Below, piece after piece: positions 10,301-21,600 of a DNA stretch of 64,000 nucleotides (positions within the stretch are counted from its first letter, which is position 1; every line of letters starts with the position of its first letter). Below the pieces are notes generated by a model. That model had not been told where the DNA came from, ran no database searches, and saw nothing but the letters and a program-made list of their open reading frames with translations. Source of the stretch: Timema cristinae (taxonomy: Eukaryota; Arthropoda; Insecta; Phasmatodea; Timematidae); NCBI GenBank assembly GCA_039000515.1, contig JBCFYV010000100.1, positions 26,447,874 to 26,511,873 of the forward strand, in the 5' to 3' direction. The position numbers and the translations under genes were made by a program.

Positions 10301-11163
10301 TTAAGAAGGTAGTGTAGGGAACGCGGATTAAGGGGAAGTGTATAGTTTTTTGTATAACAAATCTTTTTTTTTTACCAAAATAAAACAAATTATTACATAA
10401 TTACAAACATATAGTTTAATTTTCTACATGTGGTGATATCAACAGTTGTTGAATATCTGTCAAGTGCATAACGGAATTAAATGACCAACTTTTTAAATTA
10501 ATAGAAAAAGTTGTCATGAAATTCTAGGTCCCCTAGACATAGGGTTACCATACGTCCGGATTTCGTCCGGACAGTCCGGATTTGGAACACGTGTCCGGTT
10601 TGGCGTCCGGATCTGAGAAATGTCCTGATTTTACTAATATGAACCGAAAACGTGGCCAAATTGGAGAATTTTACTCCGCGCCGCACCTTAGGTTGGTCAC
10701 ACTACAGAACTGCATGCTCACTGCATTCTGTCTCTGCGTCCAATTCAAAGTCACTCGCAGTTGCAGTCCACAGAACCGACGACTCTCATTTGTTTATTGT
10801 TTATCACTTGTCAGTTTAAAAATAACTTGTTTGCTTATAAAGCTTATAAATCAAGCTAAGTTTGATAACATTTTTCACGTATCTAGATAGCTAAAAACGC
10901 AGATTTCAGTGTCTAATTAAAAAAAAATCGGGGAGGGCCCGCGGACCCCCCAGACACCCCGAAAAGACCTCTGTCCGGATCTGGCCTCAATAAATTATGG
11001 TAACCCTACCTAGACAGATATTCGACCATTGTTGATAAGACTACGCGAAGAAAATTAAACTCTATGATTTTAATTGGAGGTTTTTTCCCCAAACAAATGT
11101 TTTGCTATTAAAAAAACTACAAAACAGTGCCCTTTTCTATCTTCTTCTATACTCCCACCTTAA
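10301..11163. mobile_element. FB1 foldback element split by a hAT element
   Basis: Left end TTAAGAAGGTAGTGTAGGG, right end in inverted form ACTCCCACCTTAA. Removing the hAT insertion plus one duplication (477 bp) leaves about 386 bp, matching the uninterrupted 390-bp copy at 55345-55734. Confidence 0.88.
10540..11008. mobile_element. 469-bp non-autonomous hAT element
   Basis: Ends TAGGGTTACCATA and its complement TATGGTAACCCTA are perfect over 13 bp, followed by repeats of the CGTCCGGA/TCCGGAT word. The identical 8-bp duplication CCTAGACA lies at 10532-10539 and 11009-11016. The open frames inside show no recognisable domain. It split a foldback element. Confidence 0.93.
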
Positions 11164-11464
11164 AGAGATTGATCCTTTGCCCCCTCTCATACGTTGAACG
11201 ACCACTTGAAATGCACCCCCTACTCTCCCTCTCTCTCTTTGAACAATCCCACCAGCCATCGACCGGAAATAAGGACCGGCTCCAACTCCAAACAATATGA
11301 GAGCACCCCTCTTGGCCCGGGGTATCACACAAAGTGTATTGATTTTTTTTTCTCTCTGTTCCTCATGTATATTCTGTATCTTCGCTAGCTTTGTTCCCCT
11401 CCGGTGGTTTTGGAACAGTCCAAAACTTGCTATGGCTGGGCCATTCGAGTGGAGACAATAGGTT
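11164..11464. other. Unassigned sequence
   Basis: A pyrimidine-rich segment at 11140-11260; no gene or repeat family recognised. Confidence 0.35.
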
Positions 11465-11575
11465 CAGTCTGATTTTCATATAAAGTGCCTTATCTAACAG
11501 CAAGAAAAACTACTCGATCTACTTTTACGTATTCATACGTCAATGATCTGAAGCTGTCACTGTTGATAAATAATA
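11465..11575 (+). repeat. Dispersed repeat R3, copy 1
   Basis: Core GATTTTCATA, ACTCGATCTACTTTTACGTA and TTCATACGTCA, shared with 60178-60290 and more weakly with 11930-12062. Class unknown. Confidence 0.6.
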
Positions 11576-11929
11576 GGATAACACTAAAGATATTGTAAAA
11601 TATTATCATTGACCGGAAAAAATTAGTTTTTTTTTTTTTCTAAAGGCAGTTTCTATGAACATTGTATTATACTTACTTACATATAAACTAATCTTACTTT
11701 AAAAAAAAATGTCCTATAAATAAAACTTATCAACAGGAACCTAACAGGTATAAATTCTCATATATTGACAGCGTGGAGCATAAATAACGATATTTGAAGT
11801 AAAATGACCTTGTACAAAGCCAGCCATTTTGGTATTTTGTTTAGATAAGATACAGGTAACAGACAGCTAACTGATAGTGCCAGTAATGGTTAACACATAA
11901 CACAAACATACAACTATATACAGTCCAAT
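11576..11929. other. AT-rich unassigned sequence
   Basis: No gene or repeat family recognised. Confidence 0.35.
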
Positions 11930-12062
11930 TCTCACATGAAGGTTCATTATGGCAGTTAGAAAAGTTACTAAAACTACGTTCACGTATTCATAAAATGTCA
12001 AGTCAAACTACTTGATGGTGACTCATTTTTGATAGATATTATCAAAACCAATCAAACTACAC
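11930..12062 (+). repeat. Dispersed repeat R3, diverged copy 2
   Basis: Words ATTCTCACATGAAGG, AGTTAGAAAAGTTACT, TTCACGTATTCATA and TTTTGATAGATATTAT line up in order with the copies at 11465 and 60178. Confidence 0.45.
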
Positions 12063-12070
12063 TATTAGTA

Positions 12071-12214
12071 CCCACTTCAGTGGCCGAATGGTCTAAGGAG
12101 TCACTCTCGTGCTATGCTGGCCGTCCCAAGATGGGGAGATCTGGGTTCGAATCCTGGCCGTGTGTGTGCTGAGAGTGGTTTTCCTAAATGGTTTACCACG
12201 ATTTCTCTATATTA
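12071..12214 (+). mobile_element. SINE-C, 3' part lost
   Basis: Well-preserved head (CTTCAGTGGCCGAATGGTCT), box B (GGTTCGAATCC) and half of the body. It breaks off exactly where the next SINE begins, so the downstream copy inserted into it or truncated it. Confidence 0.87.
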
Positions 12215-12462
12215 CCCGCCTCGATGGCGTAGTTAGCTAAGCGCTAGTCGTGTTGAGCTATACTGTAGAATGCGGGGAGATAGAGGTTCGAATCTCGGTC
12301 GGGTGAACTGGGGGTGTTTTTTCTTAATGGTTTTCCACTCTCCCTCCAAACAAATTCGGGTTTACTTCCTCTAAATTCAACCTTCCCAGTTCACAATCCA
12401 TTAGCGTAATTAGTACTTAAGCGTATAACCCAAATAGGTAGTAAGATGCGGCGTTTAGTATA
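12215..12462 (+). mobile_element. SINE-B, full length
   Basis: Head CCCGCCTCGATGGCGTAG, box B GGTTCGAATCTC, body and tail (GGTAGTAAGATGCGG) with a short AAT-rich end. Immediately follows the truncated SINE-C, head to tail. Confidence 0.9.
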
Positions 12463-12494
12463 ATAATAAATAATAATATAATTAATAATAAATG

Positions 12495-12828
12495 GAAGTG
12501 TTTGGCTGTGTGTGTGTTTGTGTGTGATGCCCAGCCAAATCTACGGCACGCAGAGATCTGAAATTTTTAACATAGGTGGACGGAAGGGGGTCCGAGTTCA
12601 CCTAGAACCCGGATTTAAAAAATTTTTATTAGCTTTTTAATTAGACTATTTTCAACAAATTTTTGAATTAAAATATTTTAAATCTGGTTTAGAATTACGT
12701 TTCAGAGATAACGTTTCCATTTGAAATCGGGTACCATGGGTAGGGCGGTGGTGCCGGGGGGGGGGGGGAGGGAGTATATAATTCTTATACCGCAGTGGGT
12801 CACGGGCAATGCCATGCGGGATTGCTAG
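12495..12828 (+). mobile_element. Possible Helitron-like non-autonomous element
   Basis: Starts in a TGTG-rich segment followed by GATGCCCAGCCAAATCTACG and ends GGGCAATGCCATGCGGG plus ATTGCTAG before T. The CTAG end preceded by a GC-rich stretch recalls Helitron 3' ends, but no perfect hairpin or A/T insertion site is established. It carries a G run at 12758-12770. Confidence 0.3.
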
Positions 12829-13010
12829 TTTTCAACTGTCAGATATTCAATAACTTTTAATATCACCATGTGAAAAAAAAATTAAACTCTTTGTTTGTAC
12901 TGGAGCAATATTTTATTTAGTTCGGCCAACAAAAAACAACAAAAGTTTGATATAAAAACTTCAAAATTACCACCCTTAACTCGCGTTCCCTATACTACCA
13001 CCCTGAAATC
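12829..13010. mobile_element. FB1 foldback half element
   Basis: Right arm only: CTGTCAGATATTCAATAAC, TATCACCATGTGAA, AATATTTTATTTAG and CTATACTACCACCCTGAAA, where the TTAA terminus is degraded. Confidence 0.75.
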
Positions 13011-13362
13011 CACTGGTTCGTCATCAGACCATGATGTAAACAAGAGAAACCTCAAAACGTTTAGAGTTAGTCACGAACAGGTTTACCAAATACCAACACA
13101 CAAACATTTGCATATATGAAAAGGAGTAAACTCCAGCAACAACACCAGTGGCTGTACCGTCTGCTGTAAACGTTTAGAATAGTACACGTGCACATGCGCG
13201 TACAGCTAAGAGGTCAACGACTCGCGCCAAAATAGTAGCGCTATGTTGTATTACGTATAACTACAGCGGAGCGCAACTACACCGTGTATGGTTCAATTTT
13301 GATTGCAAGAACCTTTTATAAAATATCAATTTTGGCAGAAAAAAAAGTTTGTAAGATTTTAA
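13011..13362. other. Unassigned sequence
   Basis: No gene or repeat family recognised; 13180-13290 is mildly GC-rich. Confidence 0.35.
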
Positions 13363-13690
13363 CGGTGTTATTTTGTTGGGATTGAGAGTATATATAAAAA
13401 GTAACTGATGTAAATAATATTTTACTATTTTTTTGTTATTTTGTTGGTATTGATAATATTTTTTTTAAATAGACTGATCTAGATAACATTAACTATTCAA
13501 TTATTGTTATTTTGTTGGTGTTGATAATATTTATAAAAAGTGACCTAAAGATAACATTTTACTATTTCATTATTGTTATTTTGTTGGTAATAAAAAAAAT
13601 ATAAAAAGAGACTGATTCAGAGTTGTAGATAGTATTTGACTAATTATTGTTGTTTTGTTGGTATTGATATCTACAAAAAGTGAATGACGA
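13363..13690. repeat. Degenerate ~71-bp tandem repeat, about 4.5 units
   Basis: TTATTTTGTTGG recurs near 13368, 13435, 13506 and 13577 and as TTGTTTTGTTGG near 13650, with AAAAAGTGAC and GATAACATTTTACTA at constant offsets. Spacing is 67-73 bp. Confidence 0.75.
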
Positions 13691-14247
13691 AGATAAGAGG
13701 TAGCATCATTTTTCTAGCTCTGATTAGACCCTTCCTATGAAAATAGGACAAATACAAATTATTTATTTTGAAGGCTCACAGGTTACATTTATTGTTTAAT
13801 AAAGTGAATATTAAATAAATGCACACCTATTCACCCGAAAAGGGGATGATAAAACACTAAATTAATACTCACAGTCATTCTTTGGTTGAAAGGTTCCGAG
13901 CTTTTTAGTGCACAGTAGGCATTTATTAATATTTTTTTTAAAATAGTGTGAAGTTTGCATCTGTTCACCAACGAGTTTAAATCTCATAAATCAAAAAGAG
14001 GATCGTTTCCAACAGCCGGTTCAGTGACGTCATGGCTACATCGATTTTCCCCAGGATACGAACTACTATACGACTACACGAGAGAAATTTCCATAGGGAC
14101 TTTCTGTGCCTCCCATTGGACTCGTAAAGATGTAACATTTTTTTCCCCGAAGCGCTCATTCATGCAAATGTTGAATTATATTAAACAATTTTTTTTTTGT
14201 AGGAACACCATTTGAATTAACTCTCTTAATTAACGTGTTTTTTTTTT
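13691..14247. other. Unassigned sequence
   Basis: Open frames on both strands near 13955-14215 show no recognisable domain and are treated as chance frames. Confidence 0.35.
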
Positions 14248-14499
14248 ACCTGCTTCAGTGGCTGCATGGTCTAGAATGGACCGTCACTTTTGACACATAT
14301 TGGACTATCGATGATGGGAAGATCGGGGCTCGAATCCCGGTCGGTTATACCGAGAATTTTTTTCAACGTGGCTTTCCACTCTACCTCCAAGCAAATGCGG
14401 GTAAACTTTCTTTAAATTCCAGATTTCTATTACCTAACATTTTAGCTTAATTTGTACATATGATTATATCCTGAATAGGCAGTAAAATGTAATGCTAAA
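14248..14499 (+). mobile_element. SINE-C, full span, diverged
   Basis: Head CTGCTTCAGTGGCTGCATGG, box B GGCTCGAATCCC, body, and a tail whose inner stem is CCT/AGG around GAAT instead of CCC/GGG around GAAC, so pairing is kept. Confidence 0.85.
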
Positions 14500-16791
14500 A
14501 ATTAGATCTACTTTTTTGTTAGGGATCTACGCCTAAGATTTGTATTTTTTTTAAACAATTGTTATGTTTTTTATTGAAGTTGTATTGATACATAAATGGA
14601 ACCCTAATAATCATGATGTTATTATTATATAGGGTCTAGTAAATATAATGTTTGAGAAGGCTTCCAACAATGTTTGTTTTAGGACAAAAGTTTTTTGATC
14701 AAGTTTGCACAGATGGTTAAAAAATATATTAAAAGCTCGCCTATATATTACTAACCATAAATCAATGTAAATTATATTACACTATTTAAATACATTTTAA
14801 GCTACAATTGGTGATTAACATATATCCACGCTAGTTATCAAAGATCCAACACTATCCTTTCTGTTTTTTATTGGTCATGGTTTAAGAAAACTAAAGAATG
14901 CATGAGGTTGAAAATTAGTCCGTCACGGCATGTATTTGAAATTTAGAAAGTGAAATATTAAAAGTATGTGAAAGAATTTATTATTCATTGATAAGAAGTT
15001 CAATAAAAATCACATTACATAATTTTCATTTATAAACAAGTGTGCTTTTTATACCTGGATAGTTTGTTTTGGAATGATGCGTAAGAACCCTAGTATTTAA
15101 TACATTGTATTTCTCTTAAAATTATTAATATTACAAATATAATACCATAATTGTACTCACAAGGAAATGGGTAATGCAATGATACTATAATTGTTTTTTT
15201 TTATAAAATTTAAACAGCTCAATAAAACCAAAGTCCAAACGTAAACACACAAAGCCAACACGTCGTTTGATCCATGATCTCTTATTTTTTGAATTTTAAA
15301 TTAGATTCTAATTTATTAGAGAATGGAACGGTAGTAGGCTTAGCGAAATATTAGGTTAATCTATGGTGTAAAGGAACCTTAATAGTATATGTAAACATTA
15401 ATTAGCCTAAAAATGTATATTATTACTTTATTTTAATATACGATTTCCGATGGATGAATTCCGATGGGTATTTCCTTTCCTATTACGTTTTCAGTTCTAA
15501 TGTAACTGTGAACTTGCTGGATGTATAATAATATATGTGCCAGAGTGTTTTCGTTTGGATAAGAAAAGACAGTCAAACATATTCAACAAATTCGTCTGTT
15601 GCAAAAGCGTGAGAAGTGTAGTCGCTGAAAAAGATTATTGCGCATTAATCGTCTCTAGCGTGTACGTAAAAACTTCGATGATGCTATTTTCAGATGTTTA
15701 AACTATATTTATTCTTGGGTCAATTAGGTGAATTTGGTTTTGAATTGTTCATTATAACAAATTGTTTTATTAATCTTCAGTTTAGAATCAGTGGTTTTCC
15801 CAGATTTTTGTGGCTGTAATTCTATTTATAAATTTGTGGTTTTCTGGTGTTTAAGAGAGAAAAAAGAAATCGCCAAAAATGTTAGATTCTTTGGTTTCGT
15901 TCCCGTTTAATTTCATTCCAATATATATATATATATATATATTGTCGTTAATACGAATTGATTTAGGTTTTCAAATAGCCTTTTATCTAATTATTGAGCA
16001 GTAATTTATCACTGAAAATTTTAAATTGGGGTGTCTTTCCTCTGACTTTTTTTTTTTTTTTACAAAATAGCTTATATAATATAGAGGTGAGGCGCTTCAC
16101 CCTTTAAGCTTCTTAGAAGACACAAAAACAGTGTTGGTGTTCTTAGGAGATTATCATGTTTAGTGACTTATAGACAGGGTTTACAATGGATTAAGAGATG
16201 TTTCTACACTGCTTTGTCCCTTCTTTCACGCTTTGTTTAACTCTTTACCAAAAAGTATTAGCTTTAGGTTCTAATTGACGCAAGAGACCAATGTCTCAAC
16301 CAGGGAGTTGGTGGAGGCACATATTACCAGTGAGTTTAAAAATAGCCTGGGAATTTCCTGAAATAATTTCTTTAAAAATTATATATATTGAAGACTAGCA
16401 TTCAGATTTCCACTACTAGTACTGTTAATAAATTATTAAAATTGGTATATTTGTTGTCTTATCGTCTTTTCCTTTTTTTTTAAGATATAAAAGTGTGTAT
16501 ATATATATATATAGTTTTAATTCTTTTTTCAGATATAATTAATTTTAAAAAAAATTGACAGGATTAATGAAAAATAAAAGGAGACAAAAAAACTTTGTAT
16601 CTTCTAATAAAACTCCTCTCAGAGGCCCTGACCTGATCTATTCCCACGCCTCTACACTTATCTATGGTATGAAGGCAGAAGAAGAAACTTTTAGAAAATA
16701 CAAACATATTTTTTGCGGTAAGAATTGATAATATTTAACCTTAGTGTTATTTTATAGGTAATTATGTGAAATTGAAAGTGACAGGTTCAGA
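14500..16791. other. 2.3-kb AT-rich stretch without recognised features
   Basis: No gene, RNA or shared repeat seen. It holds short TA microsatellites (about 15921-15941 and 16497-16512) and a T run near 16048. This is the longest stretch free of SINEs in the first half of the window. Confidence 0.4.
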
Positions 16792-17034
16792 CAACTTTTC
16801 CTCTTCATTTAAAAAGTTTGTCATCTAATGCCGCTAAGCCTATGGCAGATATTTTAACAATTACTGTTGATATCACCATGTGAAGAAAGTTAAACACTAT
16901 ATTTCTACAGGAGCAATATTTTATTTATTATGGCCAAAAAAGTTTAGCTATAAAAGTTAGTTAGGGAACATGAGTTAAGGGCAGTATTTTTAAAACACTG
17001 CCCTTAAGTCATATTCTTTACACTACCAACTTAA
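16792..17034. mobile_element. FB1 foldback partial element
   Basis: Central and right arm (TCATTTAAAAAGTTTGTCAT, TATCACCATGTGAAGAAA, AATATTTTATTTATTATGG) ending CTACCAACTTAA. A secondary palindrome near 16985 joins GGGCAGTATTTTT to AAAACACTGCCC, so two terminal segments lie head to head. Confidence 0.75.
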
Positions 17035-17204
17035 TATGAACGCTCCTTACTTCATATCTTAGAATGTTTTCTAAAATGTTATCTATTTATAAAATCGTTT
17101 CGGCTATAGTTCTGGGTACATGACATTCATACACGGGCACGGAATTAATAATTGTATCTCACTTTTTGAGTTCAGGATTACATAATATGCATAATCATGA
17201 AATC

Positions 17205-17205
<1 letters not shown>

Positions 17206-17239
<34 letters not shown>

Positions 17240-17503
17240 TATATAGCACCACGTCTTACTACCCGTTCGGCTTATACGCACTTACGCTAATGTGTAATGA
17301 TAGGGTGATTGTGAGATGAAATAAAGGACCTACAGTTTAACGTGGAATCCGAACCACGGTGGCGGCCGGGACATTCCCCACATTCACAAGAAGTCTTGTC
17401 AGAGGTGAAGGAAGGGTTTGTAAATCAGATAAATCTGTGGATTGAACCCCGGCCGCCAGCATAGAAGTCTGACACCTTACCCCTAGACCACCAGGTCACC
17501 TTC
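17206..17503 (-). mobile_element. SINE-A, full length
   Basis: ATT tail from 17206, shared tail at 17245, head ending CCACCAGGTCACC. Flanked by the 10-bp duplication CATGAAATCT (17196-17205 and 17504-17513). About 16 bp around GGTCCCGGCA are deleted downstream of box B. Confidence 0.92.
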
Positions 17504-17513
17504 CATGAAATCT

Positions 17514-18615
17514 AAAATGCTCCAATTATTATACTTGAGAAATATAAAATTAATTCGATAATATTGAGTGATAACAATTCATATAGCTAAATTTCAATAT
17601 TTTCTAAATATTATGCATGAGTGGGGTTTTCCCCACCCTCTCTTCAGGCTAATTAGGATGCACTTTCTCTAAAACCACAATTTGTATCTCTAATCCTTAA
17701 ACTGGGTCGCTAATTATACTTGTGTTTAACGTAATAATAACTTACTCGACATTTAATGGTAGGGATACAGAGGAAATCATTGAGAAAATGCACCCTTATT
17801 CACATAAGAGCAATGGGAAATCACATATGAAAAATCATACAGTGTAACCAACAGTGCACAAGGCTATAACAAAATTTAATACCGAAGAATAAGTAAATGG
17901 ATCTGCTAGGTCATTCGCCAAGTAGAGAGGATGTAAAATCAGCCACGGTGCATCCTACCTCGATTGGATCTTGACCCCTTCCGTTAAAATTCTGGCACTG
18001 CGCCTGCAGGGTAGCGCGGGATTTAAAAGTAACGAGAGGTTGAGGATGGAGGAGGGGAGAGGATAAACAGGTAAGCTATTCATTCCAACCCCTCCATACT
18101 CCTCCCTGGGGACAGCTGACTTAATGGCCGACAGTAAACAAGGTTTACAACTTTTCTCACGGTCCTCGTGAGAGTCAAACTTATGCCAGATAAGATTGTT
18201 TCCATTCAATATATTTAAATTAAAATAACACCGTATTTTTCCTACTTTTTTTACAGCTTTTTAATTTTGTGCAGGTTATCAGCTTCTTATCCAAGAAAAA
18301 AAGAGCAGGGCTGGCAAACCTATGGAACGCGTTGTTGAAATGGCTACGCGGGAAAATTTTCTTGGCACAAGGTATTCATTGGTGTCCAAAGTTGTTGTCC
18401 TTACCAAGAAAAATAAATACCTTTTATGAAACTACTAAGTTATAATAAGGTGATTTATTAATGTCACAAAGCAATTAATTTGTACTTTCTCCCGACCTTT
18501 CGTAAAGAAAAAGAAAATCGAACTCGAGATTTTTGGTAAATATCGACGTTTCATGACCACATGAAAACGAAAAATAAAAACATCGATTTTTTATAAACCC
18601 CCTCAAACGATTTTG
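17514..18615. other. Unassigned sequence
   Basis: No gene recognised. An open frame on the minus strand (17955-18209) lacks any known domain. The GCTGGCAAACCTATGG word near 18310 recalls hAT ends, but no partner end was found. Confidence 0.35.
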
Positions 18616-18626
18616 ATTAAATTTTG

Positions 18627-18890
18627 ACCCACCTCGGTGGCGTAGTTGGCTAACGCGCCAGTCGTGTTGAGCCCTACTGCTGAGGACGGGGAGATCGAGG
18701 TTCGAATCTGGGTCGGGTGAACTGGGGGTGGTTTTTCCTAAATGGTTTTACACTCTCCCTACACGCAAATGTGGGTTCACTTCCTTTAATTCAACCTTCC
18801 CAATTCCTAATCCATTATCGTAATTAGTACTTAAGCGTAACCTATAACCCGAACGGGTAGTAAGACGCGGTGCTAAATAATAATAATAAT
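18627..18890 (+). mobile_element. SINE-B, full length
   Basis: Head ACCCACCTCGGTGGCGTAG, box B GGTTCGAATCTG, body, tail and AAT repeats. Flanking near-duplicates ATTAAATTTTG (18616-18626) and ATTAAATTGTG (18891-18901) differ at one site. Just before the shared tail stem the copy has a small insertion (GCGTAACCTATAACCC). Confidence 0.93.
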
Positions 18891-18901
18891 ATTAAATTGT
18901 G

Positions 18902-19763
18902 TATCCAGGTATTGTTTTTACATTACAAACTAAATGGTAGTTCTCATTTGCCAATGAAAATGACTTTAAGGTTACTTTACAAAAGCAGAAATTTCCCATT
19001 TTGATCATATCTCTCCGCAACTAGTTGAGAAACGAATTAACTGACTTACGTTCTTTGCTGGACAGAAATATTGCTCTTTTCTGAATGTTTCTGTAAAAGT
19101 GTATATCATTTAATTTATGCTCTTTCGTGGAGTGTTTCAGCAACAATGTATATTATTTATTTTCATAAACCTTACGAGTTTTTTTTTAGCAAATGTCTCT
19201 CTATTAAGATAAAAGAAAGAGAAATTATGTGTGGTGCACCGTACCATTTATTTCTACTCCGAATAAATAAATAACTATAGAGTTTATATAATATCTAAAA
19301 TTTTATAAATTAATTCAGAAGCATTGCGTGAATAGTTTTCTCAAAAATTGTTTTAACTATTTTGTTTTATATATCTGGAGTGACATTATAGACTATTATA
19401 TATTATTTTAAGGTATAATATTATAGTTATATTTATTAATTAATCATGTTGATGATGAAGACCCCAATATTTCAGTTTACTACATAAAATTCCTATGAAA
19501 GAAATTTTTTGAACATTATCGACGTAACAACCAAACCATAAAATGTTAATTTACCACTTTGTGGAATGACCTGCGTCAAAGGGTGGAAAATTGTCTGTTA
19601 AAAATATCAGATAATTGAATCACAGGAGAAGCAAACGTTAAACTTGGGGTATTGCGATTTAATTTGTTCTACTTTAGCTGAGGAAATATTTCAAAACGGA
19701 AATTTTCCATATCACATCTTCTCCAAAGGGTAAAGAGAAAAAGAGGTCAGTTCCGTATTGTAT
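18902..19763. other. AT-rich unassigned sequence
   Basis: No gene or repeat family recognised. Confidence 0.35.
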
Positions 19764-19955
19764 GAATTACCTGTGACGGAAAGGTCAGGTTCGAATAGCA
19801 AGCCAGGCGTAGGTCTGCTGAGGTGTTTCTATTAGATGGTTTCTCACTCTCTCCCCACGCAAACACATGTGAATTTCTTCTGAACTTTCCCTTTCTCGTC
19901 CATAACATATTATTGTAATTATATAATATGGATAGCTGGACGCGGTTCCCACAAA
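19764..19955 (+). mobile_element. SINE-C, degraded
   Basis: Box B-like GGTTCGAATAGC near 19788, body words TTTCTCACTCTCTCCCCACG and TTTCTTCTGAACTTTCC, and a worn tail GGACGCGGTTC. Confidence 0.55.
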
Positions 19956-20112
19956 AAAGTAATCTTAGCTATTTTTACTATCTACAGTAATTTTATATTC
20001 GAGAAAAGGAAGGGTGAAACTTGTGTTTTAACTTTGTGAACGAAGTAATGGGGCATCAAGATTATATACATTTTCCCCTTCCCACTTCCGGTATTCATTG
20101 CCAGCCTTTCTA

Positions 20113-20336
20113 TAGTAGCCCCATGGCTTCTTTGGTGCTGACTGACAGTTCACAGCTGACTTCTGACAGTCAACATTTAGGTGTATACTTAAATTTTGAC
20201 TGTCAGAAGTGACAGTTGCTAAACACATGTATTTGCAATATGGTTCGGCGTAGGGATACATAATTTGGTCTGGTAACTTTTCAAAGCTGTCAGCTGTGAG
20301 CTGTCAGTCAGCACCAAAGAAGCCATGGGGCTACTG
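20113..20336. mobile_element. 224-bp mariner-like MITE with TA target site
   Basis: The left arm from 20113 (TAGTAGCCCCATGGCTTCTT) and the complement of the right arm (CAGTAGCCCCATGGCTTCTT) match over about 50 bp, and TA dinucleotides flank both ends (20111-20112, 20337-20338). A second inner inverted pair (GACTGTCAGAAGTGACAG type) adds hairpin capacity. CAGT ends with TA duplication fit the Tc1/mariner group; no transposase is present. Confidence 0.85.
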
Positions 20337-20401
20337 TAGGTAGAGTTTATATGATGTTAATTTTTTTCAAGAAAGAAAAGCTTTTACATATTTTTTTTAA
20401 A

Positions 20402-20622
20402 TTCACCGCGTGTTTGTATCCGTTTCAGTTAAGAGGCATATATTATTATAAGAATGCAATAAGGATAAGGCAGAATTTAAGAGGAAGTGTAGCTTCATTT
20501 GCGTGGAGTAAGAGTAGGGAACCATCTAGGAAGAATCACCCTCATACAACCAACCAGGATTCGAACCCAGACTCCCCATCACCGGCAATCCAGTATGCGT
20601 TAGGCCATGCGACCCTCTGATA
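20402..20622 (-). mobile_element. SINE-C, degraded
   Basis: CACCGCGTGTTTGTATCC tail remnant, TTCATTTGCGTGGAG body, antisense box B GGATTCGAACCC near 20558, head GCGTTAGGCCATGCGACC. Confidence 0.7.
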
Positions 20623-20689
20623 CGAGTAAGAAATTTTAAATGGGGTCGATATTAGCAATACTTCACCCTTACCCTCTTTCCCAAACTCA

Positions 20690-21060
20690 ATAGGTCTCCC
20701 CCGGGGGGTCAATCAAAGAACTCCCCAGCCCTTGTATGAGCGCCTTCCGTGGAACACTGGCGATCAACTCTCTCTCGCTTATCCGAGCAGAGCTTTGGAA
20801 CGTTTGTAGGTCACTCCTAAGGTCAATAGAGTTCCCAAGCCCCGGATAAAAAGGATTGGTGGAACCCGGTATCTCGTCGTAGGAGGACTGCGCAAGCTTC
20901 CGGAAGTGGTTCTTCAAACACGGCGTGACAATATCTCTGTGAAGAGTCCTATTGAAGACGTACCAGGGTGCGTCCACGATGATTCTCATACAAGGTCCTG
21001 GAATACCTGCATCTTGTCGACGTTCGTGTACGACAGGTACAAGTCAAGGATTGGCCCGAG
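20690..21060 (-). pseudogene. Non-LTR retrotransposon RT, C-terminal fragment (jockey-like)
   Basis: Reads on the minus strand. The open part (20989 down to 20687, 100 codons) contains DAPWYVFNRTLHRDI followed by LKNHFRKLAQ, a pattern I recognise from the end of jockey-type reverse transcriptases (APWYVRN..LHRDL...). Just upstream, in another frame, KMQVFQDLV corresponds to the usual KLQ.FQNK.LR segment, so a frameshift lies near 20990. The catalytic RT core and endonuclease are absent. A dead 3' relic; clade assignment is from motif memory only. Confidence 0.75.
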
Positions 21061-21237
21061 CAGCTGCTTATCCAGCGTCAAATCAACCACTCCTCGTCGA
21101 CAGCTGTTCTAGGCTTAGTGGAATTAGGAGGCAAGGTGCTTGTTGAGCGGCGTTGACATTTATCAAAATCTCGAGTTCGAATTATTTGACGTTCACAATA
21201 CTTTCCCTCCGAGGTGAACATTTAAATCCAGTTTTTT

Positions 21238-21382
21238 TTTATTATTATTTTATATTATTTTATTTATTATATTAGCACCGCGTTTACTACCCGTTGGGTT
21301 ATTCACTAGCTAAAGTGTAATGTAGGTGACTGTTATTAAATGAGGACTACAGTTTAACGTGAATCCGAACCACGTGGGGACC
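21238..21382 (-). mobile_element. SINE-A, 5'-truncated and eroded
   Basis: ATT-rich tail, then AGCACCGCGTTTACTACCC, a body with several single-base losses, ending at the CACGTGG word of the central segment. Confidence 0.75.
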
Positions 21383-21600
21383 TGCAGGTTTACTTACATT
21401 GTATTTAATCTATAGCTGACAGCACTACCACTGTCATGTGGTTTAACTTATAATTATGCACTGATTGTATGTCAGGATAATACGATAAAAATATTATCCT
21501 AGGACTTAAGTAAACCACAAAGGACGATACAATTCAATATTATTTTGGCAAAAAATCTGTTATCATTTCTATAGATTGTTCCCCTATGTAAAATTATTTT
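21383..21600. other. Unassigned sequence
   Basis: No recognised feature. TAAGTAAACCACAAAGGA at 21509 recurs as GGTAAACCACAAAGGAAA near 25496. Confidence 0.3.

Noticed and set aside
18303..18335. hAT-like word GCTGGCAAACCTATGG
   Set aside because: Familiar from hAT ends, but there is no partner end or duplication in range.
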